A stretch of 64,000 nt of DNA from Metallyticus violacea (GCA_030762175.1 CM060833.1:4678001-4742000); one strand, 5' to 3'. Numbered from the stretch's first letter, positions 46,350 through 56,870 are shown. Numbers and translations: made by a program. Notes: generated from the sequence alone by a model not told the origin.

Positions 46350-48485
46350 CGAGAGTGATTAAAAAGTTCTCGGAATTAAGCAGAGTGGAGGCTTCGCTTT
46401 TTAAAATTATTCATATAGTCTCCCATCACACTAATACATTTTGTCTAAGATGCCACAGAATGCTTATCTGATTAGATTTTCACAACCCATGCAAAATACT
46501 AGGGTAGGTCCATAAGTTTCCGGCCTCGATGATAACGATTTCGCTTTCACAAAACCCTTATCAAGTGTATACCTAATCTGTTAAGTAAATAACCTTCGCT
46601 GTGTTCAGTTGTTCAGATATAGTTGCATAAAGAAGGCCATGTGTGGAAGATTGTGACATGTTCAAAATGGAGTGTCGAGCTGTTATTAAGTTCTTCACAA
46701 AAGAAGGACTTACTCCAAATGAAATTAAACAGCGGTTGGACGATGTATATGGGGAAACATCCCCCTCGTATTATACCGTAAAGAATGGGCCAAACTTTTT
46801 CGAATGGGTCGAGAAAGCATTGAAGACGAAGAGCGTGCAGGTAGGCCCTTGGAGGTGCTCACTCCTGAAAACGTCGCTCTTGTGGAAGGAGAACTTATGG
46901 AAGACTGGCGGCTAAAAGCCACAGAAATAGCAGCAAGGTTGGGCCTTTCTAAAACAACAGTCCTTTGAATTATTCAAGAACATTTAAACATGAGCAAGGT
47001 TAGTGCAAGATGGGTGCCTAGACTTCTTTCCTCAGTCCAAAAGCAGCAAGGAGTCATCTGTTGTCAGACATTTTTGGAGCTCTGCCGTAGCAAAGAGAGA
47101 GAAGTTCTGCAAACCATTGTTACAGGAGATGAAACTATGGTCGTCTATTATGATCCCTTGTCCAAAAGAGAATCAATGGAGTGGCAGGCGTAACCTGGCG
47201 AAGCGCCGCCTCTAAAGGCCAAGGTCACTCAGTCAACCAACAAGATCATGGCCACATTCTTTTGGGACTGTGAAGGAATACTCTTCATTGACTTCAAGGA
47301 GAGGAACATCACAGTAAATGGGGAGTACTATGCTGGCCTACTGCACAGACTACGTGCTTCCATCAAAGAGAAAAGGCGAGGAAAGCTGAGTGGTGGTGTG
47401 CGCCTTCTTCACGACAACGCGCCTGTGCACACAGCTCTTGTTGCAAAGGAAGCTGTGAAGAAATGTGACTTCAAGGAGATCGACCATCCACCCTACAGCC
47501 CAGGTCTAGCTCCCAGTGACTATTTCCTCTTCTCAAAACTCAAGAAGGACCTTCAAGGAAGGAAATTTAAGTGTGACGAAAAGTGATGGGTGCTGTTTAT
47601 GCCCATTTTACAGACAATACTTCTGACTATATTTGAGCGGGGGGGGGGGGTGAAATCAAAGATGTGACAAGTGTATTACAATAAAGGGTAACTATATTGA
47701 ATAGTGAAATATAGTTTTTGTCTTTATCATACCTAGAAAATGGTTAGTCCGGAAACTTATGGACCTACCGTCGTACACTTCAGTTGATGGTTTAAGCTTT
47801 TTTGTCTTCTATAGGTTCAAAACGTTTGCATAAAACGCTGCAGTGGGAAGATAACATTTGGTCCTCTTTGGCGGCGGAGAATCTGACGCTTTCATTGTTT
47901 AAGGCGCTGTTTTGTTTCAGGTGTGTAGAAATGCAGGCATGTTTCATCATTGGTCACAAATGACGTTCTAAGTCGCCGGGATCTGTCTGAAAACGGACCA
48001 AACTTTGCTGAGGAATTTTCACTCTGATTCGCTTTTGATCCTGAGTCAGCAGTCGGGGCACCCTCTTGCCGATATGCCCAGAGCTTCAGCAATTTCGGAC
48101 ACCTTTAATATGCGATCATCCAAAGCCATGCCGTGCACCTTCTCGATAATTTTGGTTATCAATTGCGTGGGTCATCCTCCAAGCTTCCACGGTCGCTTTG
48201 TTCACTTGGAAACGGTTGAAAATTGTGTTACAGAGTCCCCCAGAGTGTTTGACATATTGTATTCTTTACCAATTACTTAATAACCGCTCGATGTTCGACA
48301 TTTGTCATTTTTCCCTACACACATCTGTACTGCAACAAACAGCTGTAGCTACTACGATTCTTGACCAATCCGTGTATTATTGTACACATGTTTCTGTAGA
48401 AGATGGCGGACTTTAACAACAAAACTGCTTTGGTACTGATGGTGTTATCTGTGAAATTTTCCGAGAACTTTACAAATGAACCTCG
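46350..48485 (-). mobile_element. Mariner H, split by nested mariner MA4
   Basis: TA at 46,348-46,349 and 48,486-48,487 flanks inverted ends. The left end is CGAGAGTGATTAAAAAGTTC (then TCGG). The right end, read outward, is CGAGGTTCATTTGTAAAGTT (then CTCGG). The transposase is on the minus strand. It has MSNIERLLSNW at about 48,305 (start), KRVPRLLTQDQKRIRVKI at about 48,070-48,020, and NDETCLHFYTPETKQRLKQ at about 47,948-47,892 (first Asp). Beyond MA4 the C-terminal WTKCISVMGDYMNN lies at about 46,450-46,410. Without MA4, H is only about 860 bp: the second and third Asp are missing, so it was an internally deleted element or lost them later. Confidence 0.85.
46499..47773 (+). mobile_element. 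Mariner MA4, full-length, inserted inside mariner H
   Basis: TA at 46,497-46,498 and 47,774-47,775 flanks inverted ends (left CTAGGGTAGGTCCATAAGTT; right, read outward, CGACGGTAGGTCCATAAGTT). The transposase begins MFKMECRAVIKFFTKEG at 46,658. It slips frame near 46,780, has a TGA near 46,967, and resumes as VSARWVPRLLSSVQKQQ to VTGDETMVVYYDPLSKRES (first Asp at about 47,132). An extra short insertion follows (WQA, stop at 47,191), then FWDCEGILFIDFKERN, LLHDNAPVHTALVAKEA (second Asp, 47,413) and LAPSDYFLFSKLKKDLQ (third Asp). The second and third Asp are 34 residues apart. All three catalytic residues survive, but frameshifts separate them. The 3' region holds a G13 run. Best-preserved catalytic half among the five MA copies. 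Confidence 0.94.
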
Positions 48486-48829
48486 TACAGTGCGTTAACT
48501 CACGATTGCAAGGTTTTACTCGCACTTAGCATACAGTACAGAAATTTAGCGGTAATGTCCTGGGCCATTCTCCATACAGACCCTATTTGGCCCCCATTTC
48601 CCCCATTTAATGAAAGGACATTCCAAAATTTAAAGCCTCAAAGAACTTTAATTTCAGAGAGAGTGAGAAATAACGGGATATTATGACGAAACAGCGCACG
48701 CTGAAGAAAACTCGCTCGACTTCCGCTGTGTTCGCAATGATACCATCATAACGGCGGCCAGCGAGTGTATCAAAGCGGCACAAGCCCTTGGCGTGACCGA
48801 CCGCCTTCACTTCTAAGAGCAAGTTGCCA

Positions 48830-49935
48830 CAACAACGCTCTTCATTTGTTCAGCTTGTAAGCTTTCGTTGTTCATACTTCAGGAAGATAACAAATTTTAA
48901 AACAGCTGCCTCGCAACTTACACTTGTTTGTTGTCATTGGGTAGCTCGTGTACTCAAAAAAGAACAAAAGACAACAAGAGTGGAATGGTTCCAAGAAATG
49001 GTTCGTGGTTTCGACTATTGCAACTCCTGATGTGTCCACGATACGAGGGTTAAACGAGATGAGGGAAAGTGAATGTGACATGTGATAGATGCGTCCTTTA
49101 CAAGTAAAACGGTACCAGGGAGCGACTCTGTTCACCCCTGCATCCAGAGTGTGAGGGTAAACAACTCCTTCCGTGCACAGGCAGCGAGAAGTGGGCGTCC
49201 GGAGGAAAAAGTTCCGCGGAAACAATCGCGTAACATTCAGAGCCATCGAGACAGCCTTCCAGGTTACAACACCAGCAGTGTCAAAAAACCCTGCACGATC
49301 ATCTTCGTGTCAGGCAGATTTCCTCCCATTGGGTGCCCCATAATTTGACAGAAACACAAGAAGCGCACCCGCGTCGAATGGTGTGATGAAATGCTGCACA
49401 AATTCGACGTAAGAAGCTCAAGGCGTGTCTGATGTCATCACGGATGATAAAACACGAATTTACCAATTCGACTCGACAGTCGGCAGTTTGGATCTTTCCG
49501 ATGACGATCTGTCAACGAAAGTGAAGATGGGTCGAAGTAAACGGTGGTCACAATTCCTCTGGAGGACCAAAGGACGGTTATTACTCAGTCTGCCTGCAAA
49601 GTTTTCGACAAGCTCCGAGAACACCGTAACAGGACTGAGGGGGTCCTGCTTCACCGCGACAATGTCTCCGGTCACACGACTAACATCACCATTGAGTCCA
49701 CAGAGGTCAGATTCATAGTTCATTCTCCTTACAGTCCTAAACTGGTTCCATACGATATTTTTCCAGCCCTGAGAAGGCTGTGGCCGCATACGAAAACTAA
49801 ATTTTCACCCTGGAGGAAAATGAGTGGCAAGGATGCATTGATAAACGGTTTATGAAGATGAGAAAGTGTATAGAGTATGGTGAAAAGATGCAATTGTCGC
49901 AGTGAATCTACCCACTCCCAATTTGAAGTATCTCA
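48830..49935 (+). mobile_element. Mariner-type transposase relic, family G, with repeated linker block
   Basis: CCHWVARVLKKEQKTTRVEW then FQEMVRGFD at about 48,930-49,012 is a linker block. A second, similar block, TQKKRTRVEWCDEMLHKFD, occurs at about 49,350-49,408. After this come the first-Asp region (degraded, about 49,440), VVTIPLEDQRTV at about 49,545, and EGVLLHRDNVSGHTTNITIE at about 49,637 (second Asp). VHSPYSPKLVPYDIFPALRR at about 49,712 gives the third Asp. The 103-codon frame 49,544-49,855 spans both Asp blocks uninterrupted. The two linker blocks indicate two overlapping insertions or a partial duplication. Inactive through frameshifts. Confidence 0.83.
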
Positions 49936-49984
49936 AAATGTTCGTATCTTCAGAGAGACAACCTGGGTACTCAAATGACAATCC

Positions 49985-50340
49985 GCAGTTAGGGTTAAGC
50001 AAAGTCAAAATGCAGGCTAGTAAATGGATACTAGTCACTGCCAACTGGCACGCAACAATTTGCCTCTCCAGGGTCTTCACATCTATAATAGAAAGAAGAT
50101 GGAAGTTTGGGGTGCTTCACTACAGTGCCTATGGACATGCCGCTTTTAAAAACAATGGAAATATCTGTGTAACTCTGGTGAACCATCCGCCGTACCGCCC
50201 AGACTTGACTACCTGAGACTTTCCTGTATTCAAATGTCAAGGAAAAATAAGTTCCCATCAATATGGGAGTGTCAACAAAGAGGAAATTGGTTCTATCTCT
50301 AAAGCCAGCTTTTATACTGATAGAGCAGGAAAAGAGAAAT
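49985..50340 (+). mobile_element. Mariner-type C-terminal relic, family J copy 2
   Basis: CTAGTCACTGCCAACTGGCA and CTCCAGGGTCTTCACATCT match the 34.9 and 61.2 kb copies. Coding remnants read HYSAYGHAAFKNNG (second-Asp block eroded, about 50,120). They continue as LVNHPPYRPDLTT at about 50,178 (third-Asp block, followed by TGA). It directly follows family G in the same orientation. Confidence 0.7.
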
Positions 50341-50344
50341 TGTT

Positions 50345-51660
50345 TCTTACATAAAATTGTCAGCAGGCGTCAGATAGGGTGATACTGGGGCCAGAGGATC
50401 AAGGTCTGATGTCCATAGTTGTGGCAACTTATCGTTCGTGTTATCAACGAACATGGTGCGACATCCTGCTGGAAGGTTTAATTGTTGCTATCAATCACAG
50501 CTGCAACATATCGAGATATGCAGGTACGTAAAACCGAGGTAACGTTTGGGCTGGTCCAGATCGTCCTTATTTTGGGTTCTTTCGTGGTTTTCCTTGTCAC
50601 TGAGATGGACATTTACTTTCCATGAATTTTCCTCTTCGCCATAGCTCTAGTCATAGGATGGGCTGGTGTAGTGCGGCGTGGCAGCGGATTTGCGCAACAG
50701 AGAAAGTTCCTCTCCTATAGCACCTAAAGGCTCGCCGTTGGGGGAAACCATCATTACTTTCGCAGGTTTGGGTAGGTCTCTCCATGAATCGCTGCTGTTG
50801 GCTGTTCAGCGTCTCCCTCATTTTGTCCCTGCCTCCCTTGGAGGGCTTAGGCACAAAAAAAAACCCGTAGTGTCCATGATGCCGAAACATTCCTCCCTTT
50901 TCCTTAGACACTGCACAAACACCTTGACTTGCTGATCTCATAGTTACATTGGGTTATGCGGACATTTAAGAGTTCAAACGAAATATTGCCGTATCAGCAG
51001 AGATCACCTTATCGTCAAAGCTGCCATCTTCAACTGGTTTACGTTTCCTCATAGAGCAGCCTTTGCCGTTAAATGTCTGTAAAGAATTTCAGGAACTGTT
51101 GGTTCAGACAATCTCACCTAAATCAAAGTGGTTTTTTTAATTACGAACATCTCTCCTTATTCGGTTGTGCGTATCTTTTTCCATTCCATATTTGAGTCCA
51201 AACATTCATTAGTGAATTCGTTTTTGTATTTTCCAAAACAGAAAAAGAAAAGAAAAAAAGTATTTCCTAAGTGATCATCTTTCGTTATTGCCGACTACAA
51301 TAAACACGCTCGCCGAGAACATCTGTGCCATGTGTTGTAGGAGAAAAGCCGAGAATAACTGACATGCACAATTGCGTTTTAAGGTGAGCGCTGCATTTAC
51401 TGATTCGGACGGATCTGTCGGAGTTAAGGTCATCTAACTGTTCTGCAATCTCTGGGCGTTTCTACTCCACTAGCAAGCGTTTCTACCACTGTGCGCTATG
51501 CGAAAGAGATACGATTTTCTAACTTGCAGTCTTTCGAGCAAATGTTTTAATAATAAATCTAATACCTAAAATAAGTGTATAGTATATTACGTATAGATAA
51601 TTCCAGCTGATTTTTGAAATGTTATACTCCAACGTTATCGTATTTTTTCTAATGTTATTC
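50345..51660. other. Unassigned stretch
   Basis: No repeat match. Two overlapping frames at 50,651-50,941 (96 codons on the minus strand, 85 on the plus) have no recognisable motif. Confidence 0.4.
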
Positions 51661-51663
51661 TTT

Positions 51664-51798
51664 ACGAGGGGCGTTCCAAAATGATTTACAATTGTATTTT
51701 TTGCACCTTATTTATTATGTAACTAGTTCAATGTACATGGGATCTGTCAATATACTCCCACCAAGGTCGATACACCGTTGCCATTTTCCTGGTAAACG
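51664..51798 (-). mobile_element. Mariner-like K end fragment
   Basis: The terminal-repeat-like TTTACGAGGGGCGTTCC begins at 51,661, and AAATGATTTACAATTG follows. The minus strand at about 51,800-51,740 reads FTRKMATVYRPWWEYIDR, the transposase C-terminus (RWxxCIDxxGxYID-like). The rest of the element is cut off by SINE-A copy 8 at 51,800. The same end is at 7.5 kb. Confidence 0.65.
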
Positions 51799-51799
51799 C

Positions 51800-52036
51800 C
51801 ACGAATGGCCAAGGTGAACGAGAGGTTCAAGATCGTCTTCCCTGATTGAGGTTTTTTCCAGGTTTTCTTCAGCGCTCATAAATAGCAAAAACCGGTGAGG
51901 TACCCTAAACTTAGGCCTGGAACGTTTCCTTCCTTAAAAAATCCTTTCCCAATTTATCATTTCATCTCATGTATCATCAGTGTCCACCGCCTGCGGTGCC
52001 TCAGCAGTAAAAAGGAGCATTAAACATTATTAAAAA
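51800..52036 (+). mobile_element. SINE-A copy 8 with damaged promoter head
   Basis: The body is clear: GACCG-like CGTCTTCCCTGATTGAGG, CTCATAAATAGCAAAAACCG, CTTAGGCCTGGAACG, TCATCAGTGTCCACCGCCTG, and a GGAGCATTAAACATTATTAAA end. The tRNA-like head is shortened (ATGGCCAAGGTGAACGAGAG then GTTCAAGATCG), with most of the anticodon arm deleted. This copy probably cannot be transcribed from its internal promoter. Confidence 0.85.
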
Positions 52037-52630
52037 TGTTTAATTATACCTGTCGAATACATTCCTGATTTATGCACAAATTTTAACTTGTGTGTATCTG
52101 TGTGTCTCTTAACGTTCTAGCAGCCAAAAATGTGTTTTTTTCCCCTCAACGAAACTCTGCATATAACAATGAATTAACTAACGATTCATCGAGTTCGCAA
52201 ACCGGCAAAATTGGACCATTAGGGGCAGGGGTTAACTTAAAGTGAAAATTTAAAAACCGCTTTAACGCCACGATTTTTGTTTTTCTCGACGAAAGTCGAT
52301 AGACACCATTGAAATAAAACAAGAAAAATAGTTTCTGAAAATCAGCGAAATTGGACTATTAGAAGCGGGGTTATACCTTATACCTTAAACCTTTTAATCT
52401 CCGAGGACGTCGATTAAGTTACCCTGGTGGAGAAGTGGCACACGGGGAAATTGTTATTGTTAGCATTGACAATTAAATATTTCCGCCAAGCGATAAACTC
52501 GTTGATGCCATATGAAAGAGTGTAAAGGAACAAGTGCGTGAACGAATTATCAGGTTACCCTTAGAGACAGCGGCCGTCCTGCAGCTTCAGTACCGAACGG
52601 CAGCGGAAAAAGGCGAATTCCAGGGAATGC

Positions 52631-52927
52631 TTTTTTTTTTTTTTTGAGTAGTGTTTAACGCCCGTTTTAACTACTGAGGCACCACAGGCGGTGGACACTG
52701 ATGATACATGAGATGAAATGATAAATTGGGAAAGGATATTTTTTTTTTAAGGAAGGAAGCGTTCCAGGCCTAAGTTTAGGTACCTCCCCGGCATTTGCCA
52801 GTTATGAAGACTGAGGAAAACCTGGAAAAAACCCCAGTCAGGAAGGACGGTCCTGGCGGGATTCGAACCGCAGACCTCCCGCTCACGAGTCCGTGCCTTA
52901 ACGACCTCGGCCACCCGTGGCGGTGCG
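52631..52927 (-). mobile_element. SINE-A copy 9 with target-site duplication
   Basis: Complete minus-strand copy (T15 tail at 52,631; head ending GGCCACCCGTGGCGG). CAGGGAATGC lies at 52,621-52,630 and again at 52,928-52,937, a 10-bp target-site duplication. The uninterrupted inverted X2 copy at 54.4 kb shows the pre-insertion arrangement, with a single (C)TGGGAATGTTGGAGCG. Confidence 0.96.
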
Positions 52928-53106
52928 CAGGGAATGCTGGAGCGATATACTCTGTCAACCTTGGAAGTGTAAAGTGTAAAACAAATGCATGCGGAGAGAA
53001 CACAACACAGAAAAAATAAGAAATTGTACACCTAAAATTAACTATGTAACTTAAATGTTGAGAATTGTTATACAACTAAGTGCAATTGGAAACGTTAAGC
53101 TAACAA

Positions 53107-53289
53107 ATTTTTTTAATAGTGTTTAACGCCCGTTTTTACTACAGAGGTATCACAGGTGGTGGACACTGATGATACGTGAGATGAAATCTTGGGAAAGGAA
53201 ATTTTTTAAGGAAGGCCCTGGCGGGACTCGAACCCCAGACCTGCCTCTTATGATTCCGCTCCTTAACGACCTCGGCCACCCATGGCGAT
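53107..53289 (-). mobile_element. SINE-A copy 10, internally deleted, with 13-bp target-site duplication
   Basis: GTTAAGCTAACAA occurs at 53,094-53,106 and 53,290-53,302. Between them is a minus-strand SINE-A whose middle is missing: the 3' part (GTGTTTAACGCCCG to TTTTTTAAGGAAGG) is joined directly to the tRNA head (CCTGGCGGGACTCGAACCCC). The duplication shows a genuine retroposition event. The deletion is either secondary or was already in the source. Confidence 0.95.
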
Positions 53290-53474
53290 GTTAAGCTAAC
53301 AATATAACACACAACACAGGAAAAGCATGTTTCTATTAAAGATATATCTTGATTATTACCTGCTTATTACTATATTCTCTCCTCTAGCGCTCTGTAATAA
53401 CCTTCACAAATTCAATTTGCTGAGGAATTCGCAGCACCTGCGTGATAGACTTTTCTTTTGGGCGATTATATGCC

Positions 53475-53960
53475 TTTACCAGCTGAAGCCGAATATTAAT
53501 ATAAAACAGCTGATGAACAGCCAGCCTCTCACACCCCTGTACTTGCGTGTGGTGAAAGCGAATCCGTGGGTCCCAGTGTCATTCACGGACACGTGACGTC
53601 ATGTCCTATCCGCTATTTCCTTCCGGCCATAGACTCTTCACCCACCCGCATCGTCTGGTTCGCTGGCTACCTTTCATTGCTTAGCCCATGTACTAGTCTC
53701 TGGGTGCTTTGAATCTGCCGAAATAGGCCATGGGTGACTGAGTGTTATGTTTATTATTCCAGGTTGTAGACCAGCTTACACTTTCTTAATCGCCATCGAA
53801 CAAATTTTTAAAAGATCAGATACAAATTAGTTGACATGGCTTACCTACTCCCTAAGGTATTTAACACTACAGATCGACCTGCTAATGAGCAGGTTTGCAA
53901 GCGTAACCGCACTGTCAACTACCTTCATTCATGGCTCTAGCACTAAAAATAATATAAAAT
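53475..53960. other. Spacer between the inverted X2 copies
   Basis: About 0.5 kb of unassigned sequence, moderately GC-rich at 53,540-53,730, with no family match. Confidence 0.5.
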
Positions 53961-54133
53961 AAAATAAATAAAAAGTCCGTAAGCGATTTCCTCAGCAATT
54001 TGAAAGTGTGAAGGTTATTATAGAGAGCTAGTGCAGAGAAATGTATTAAAAAACAAAAAACGCTAACAGAAGATATAAGTAAGTGTTTAATAAAAACATA
54101 ACCTTCAAACTTAAAAGCATATACTTTTTCCCT

Positions 54134-54134
<1 letters not shown>

Positions 54135-54177
<43 letters not shown>

Positions 54178-54193
54178 GTTATTATTATTATTT
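54135..54193. repeat. (TTA)n microsatellite
   Basis: About 19 units with one GTT interruption, inside the right X2 copy. The left X2 copy lacks it. Confidence 0.95.
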
Positions 54194-55039
54194 TATTTAC
54201 GGGTTATATTGTTAACTTAACGTTAGCTGTATAACAACTAAACGGAATACTATTAACATTTAAGCTACATAGCTAATTTTAGACGTACGATTGCTTGTTT
54301 TTCTGTATTCTCTCCGCCTGTATTTATTGTACACTTTACATTATCAAGGTTGATAATTTACACACACTCCCGCTAAAAATTTGCATCGCTCCAACATTCC
54401 CAGCGATTCGGCTTTTTCCGCTGCCGTTCGGTATTGAAGCCGCAGGATGGTCGCTGTCTGTACGGATAAGTCCAATTATTCGTCCACGCGCATGCGCGGT
54501 CTATACCCCTCTATACTCTTTCACATGGCCGAGTTAAACGCTTAGCGGGTGTACCCAATTGTTAATGCTAACATAACAATCTCTGTACGCCACGCCCCTC
54601 CCCACCCCCGGGCGACCTTAATCTATGTCCTAGGCTATTACAAAAATTCGGGTTTCAGGTATACCCCCACTTTTCATGGTTCGATTTCCCTGATTTTCAG
54701 AAACTATTTTTCTTGTATTGATTAGATGATAATATACAAAGTATTGTTGCAAAATATATATTTTTTAAAAATTTTGGTTTTCAGGCAAACCCGCATTCAT
54801 GATTGTTCGATTAGACTGATTTTCAGAAAGTCAATTTCTTCTTTCGTTTGAATGACATACACCGAGCTTCTTTGAGAAGTAACAAAAATTAGGTACAGCC
54901 GCTAGAGCTGTTTTTACATTTTCGCTTTAGATTAAACCCCACCCCTATGGATCAATTTTGCTGGTTAACTAACTCGGTGAGCTTTTTGGAAATTGCTCGT
55001 TATATGCCGAGTTTCGTTGAAAAAAAAACTGTGACCGCT

Positions 55040-55086
<47 letters not shown>

Positions 55087-55101
55087 AAGGGAGAGAGAGA
55101 A
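55040..55101. repeat. (GA)n microsatellite
   Basis: A GAGAGA run of about 60 bp with a few interruptions, starting immediately after the CCGCTAGAG motif of repeat X2. Confidence 0.95.
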
Positions 55102-55180
55102 ATATTTTTAATAAGTTTTCTTGGGTACAACTGCAAGAGCTACATTTCTTCGAAATTCGCCAAAAATAATAATTAAAAAT

Positions 55181-55875
55181 ACAAAAATATCTTTGATTAT
55201 TGTAACTAAAGTATTACTAACGACATTTTAACCACAAAGTATCCCTGACAACTATGAATGATCGTCCTCAAAATAGACATTGGCAAGTGTTCATACTTGA
55301 TATGAAACACCAAAATCGGAATTTCGAGATTCGAAAACTAATTATTTAGTAACACGCACGCACACACACAAATACGCGGCTCATATTTCTATTACTTGGA
55401 GGTTATTGCGTTCCGACTAGAGTTCTTTTTCTACACGGGGCCGTGTTTCTTGCCTTGTTCTATAGAGTAGGTCATGAACCCCACCTTTCTCTCATAGTTA
55501 TGATCTTCACGACTTTCATCAAAGGGTAAAGGTGAGATCATAACAGTTATTTCGTTTTATTATGTATCAGCGTTCATTATGCCTTTGGGTGCTCAACACT
55601 GAAAACGTGTTATCATTTTGCAGAGGTTGGCATTATTTAATACAGTTAAACCTGCAGATTATAAATATTTATTTACACTGAGCATGAAAATTGGTTAAAT
55701 TATGAGCCTGATTTATAATAAATAGCTTAAAATAATTTACTCCAATAATTCATTGTTTCTTTTTAAGAAAACTGTCAGAGTGTTCATAATTTTTTACAGA
55801 CATAAATTTTCGCGCTTAAATTCAATTTCACAATATTTTGGCTTAGTTGTAGTGTACATATTACATTAGTTTATT
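55181..55875. other. Unassigned AT-rich stretch
   Basis: A short (CA)-rich run near 55,352 is the only structure seen. Confidence 0.4.
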
Positions 55876-55879
55876 GTAA

Positions 55880-56490
55880 TATGTACATACCTCTCTGAGA
55901 CATGTTCAGTTCCAGCTCCTCTGAACTTCTACTTTCCTTTCAACAAATCTTTACCTGTGATCTATGCAACCAATTTCAAAGAAAGTTAAGGACTCAGCAC
56001 TCCAGTTTCTGCTCAAGCAGAAGAACACATCAAAATCGCTGTTGTCATTGTGAGAGAGGAATAACGTCAAGAACACATTTATATCCACACCTTTGGTATT
56101 TGAAAAGTTGCTTATGAGAAGTGTTTGTGCTGGTGGGTTCTGCTGACACTCGGGAACATGTTTGTGGGCAATCAAAGGTGATCATTGCTGATATGAAACT
56201 TGATCACATAATTTAGATTGTGAGAGATAACAGCAAAGCTCTGTGTGGAAAGTTATGTTCATATCATTTTTCGATATTCAAGGAAGGTTTACCAGCATGG
56301 CGTATCTGTAAATTGACTACAAATATGCCCAGAAAAGCAAGGCCATGTTTTCTTGTAACACCCCCAAATGCTGCAGGACGATAACGCACAGACGCACAAT
56401 GTAAATGTTTGCTGAATATCTCGCAAAAATTAATGCGAAGGGTATGCCTCAATCTTCTAATAGTTCCATGTTACTTTACCCTTTTTCCAA
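55880..56490 (+). mobile_element. Mariner-type relic, family D
   Basis: ACATGTTCAGTTCCAGCTCC at 55,900 is the family 5' signature. GAAAAGTTGCTTATGAGAAG then TGTTTGTGCTGGTGGGTTCT encodes an eroded LLMRSVCARWV linker at about 56,102-56,140. MLQDDNAQTHNVNVC at about 56,370-56,412 is the second-Asp block. The following CAAAAATTAATGCGAAGGGT corresponds to the KINVQCVPH segment of the 28.6 kb copy. Heavily frameshifted. Confidence 0.75.
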
Positions 56491-56519
56491 ATTTCAAGAG
56501 GAATTTAAAAATCAAATGA

Positions 56520-56555
56520 TAACTACCAATTATTTGAAAAAATAATTGGTAGTTA
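56520..56555. other. Perfect 16-bp-stem hairpin
   Basis: TAACTACCAATTATTT (56,520-56,535), loop GAAA, then its exact reverse complement (56,540-56,555). A 16-bp perfect inverted repeat with a 4-nt spacer is unusual against the decayed surroundings. No flanking gene or terminator context explains it. Confidence 0.9.
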
Positions 56556-56789
56556 ACAACGCTCCCAAACGAGCAACATTTCTACTACAGTAACCACAAA
56601 ACGAAATCTACAGAAAATATTCCTGTTCAGTAAGTTTTTTGGTAAATATTCCCACAGTGGAAGAATTTTCTCTCCAATTTTGTAATGTGTGAAGTGACCT
56701 AGGTGCTGATATTCCCCTGTGGGTATCCACCACATCTCTACTTAAATTCTTCGATAGATATGAACAGTATAAGAGATCTGACGAATCGA

Positions 56790-56870
56790 CTTTATTTATT
56801 TGTTGTGCCGCATCCACCATATTCACCGGATCTGACTCCGACTGATTCTTATACTACATCATACGCAGGG
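56790..56870 (+). pseudogene. Short mariner-type third-Asp fragment
   Basis: The + strand reads PHPPYSPDLTPTDSYTTSY around 56,805-56,860, the block preceding and containing the third catalytic Asp of mariner-type transposases. Neighbouring sequence is too eroded to assign a family. Confidence 0.7.

Larger units (their letters stand above)
52070..53470 (+). repeat. Repeat X2 (core 2), left copy of an inverted pair
   Basis: X-type subunits open the copy: CGTTCTAGCAGCC at about 52,115, ACGATTCATCGAGTTCGC, and GCTTTAACGCCACG at about 52,259. A distinct core follows: ACAGCGGCCGTCCTGCAGC, CAGTACCGAACGGCAGCGGA, GGAATGCTGGAGCG, and AAGTGTAAAGTGTAAAAC. X termini end it: CTCTAGCGCTCTGTAATAAC, TTGCTGAGGAATTCGC, GCACCTGCGTGATAGAC. 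Two SINE-A copies interrupt the core. The same order appears inverted at 53,965-55,180. No open frame spans the core. Confidence 0.8.
53965..55180 (-). repeat. Repeat X2 (core 2), right copy, inverted
   Basis: Reverse-complement of the 52.1 kb copy. It opens with AAAAGTCCGTAAGCGATTTC and AGGTTATTATAGAGAGCTAG. The core follows, with GTACACTTTACATTATCAAG, CTCCAACATTCCCAGCGATT and CGCTGCCGTTCGGTATTGAA. X subunits close it, with CCGCTAGAGCTG at about 54,899 and CCGCTAGAG at about 55,035. A (TTA)n tract (54,135-54,193) and a (GA)n tract (55,040-55,101) occur only in this copy. Confidence 0.8.

Noticed and set aside
50651..50941. 96-codon minus-strand frame as a host exon
   Set aside because: No recognisable motif, and an equally long frame exists on the opposite strand over the same bases.
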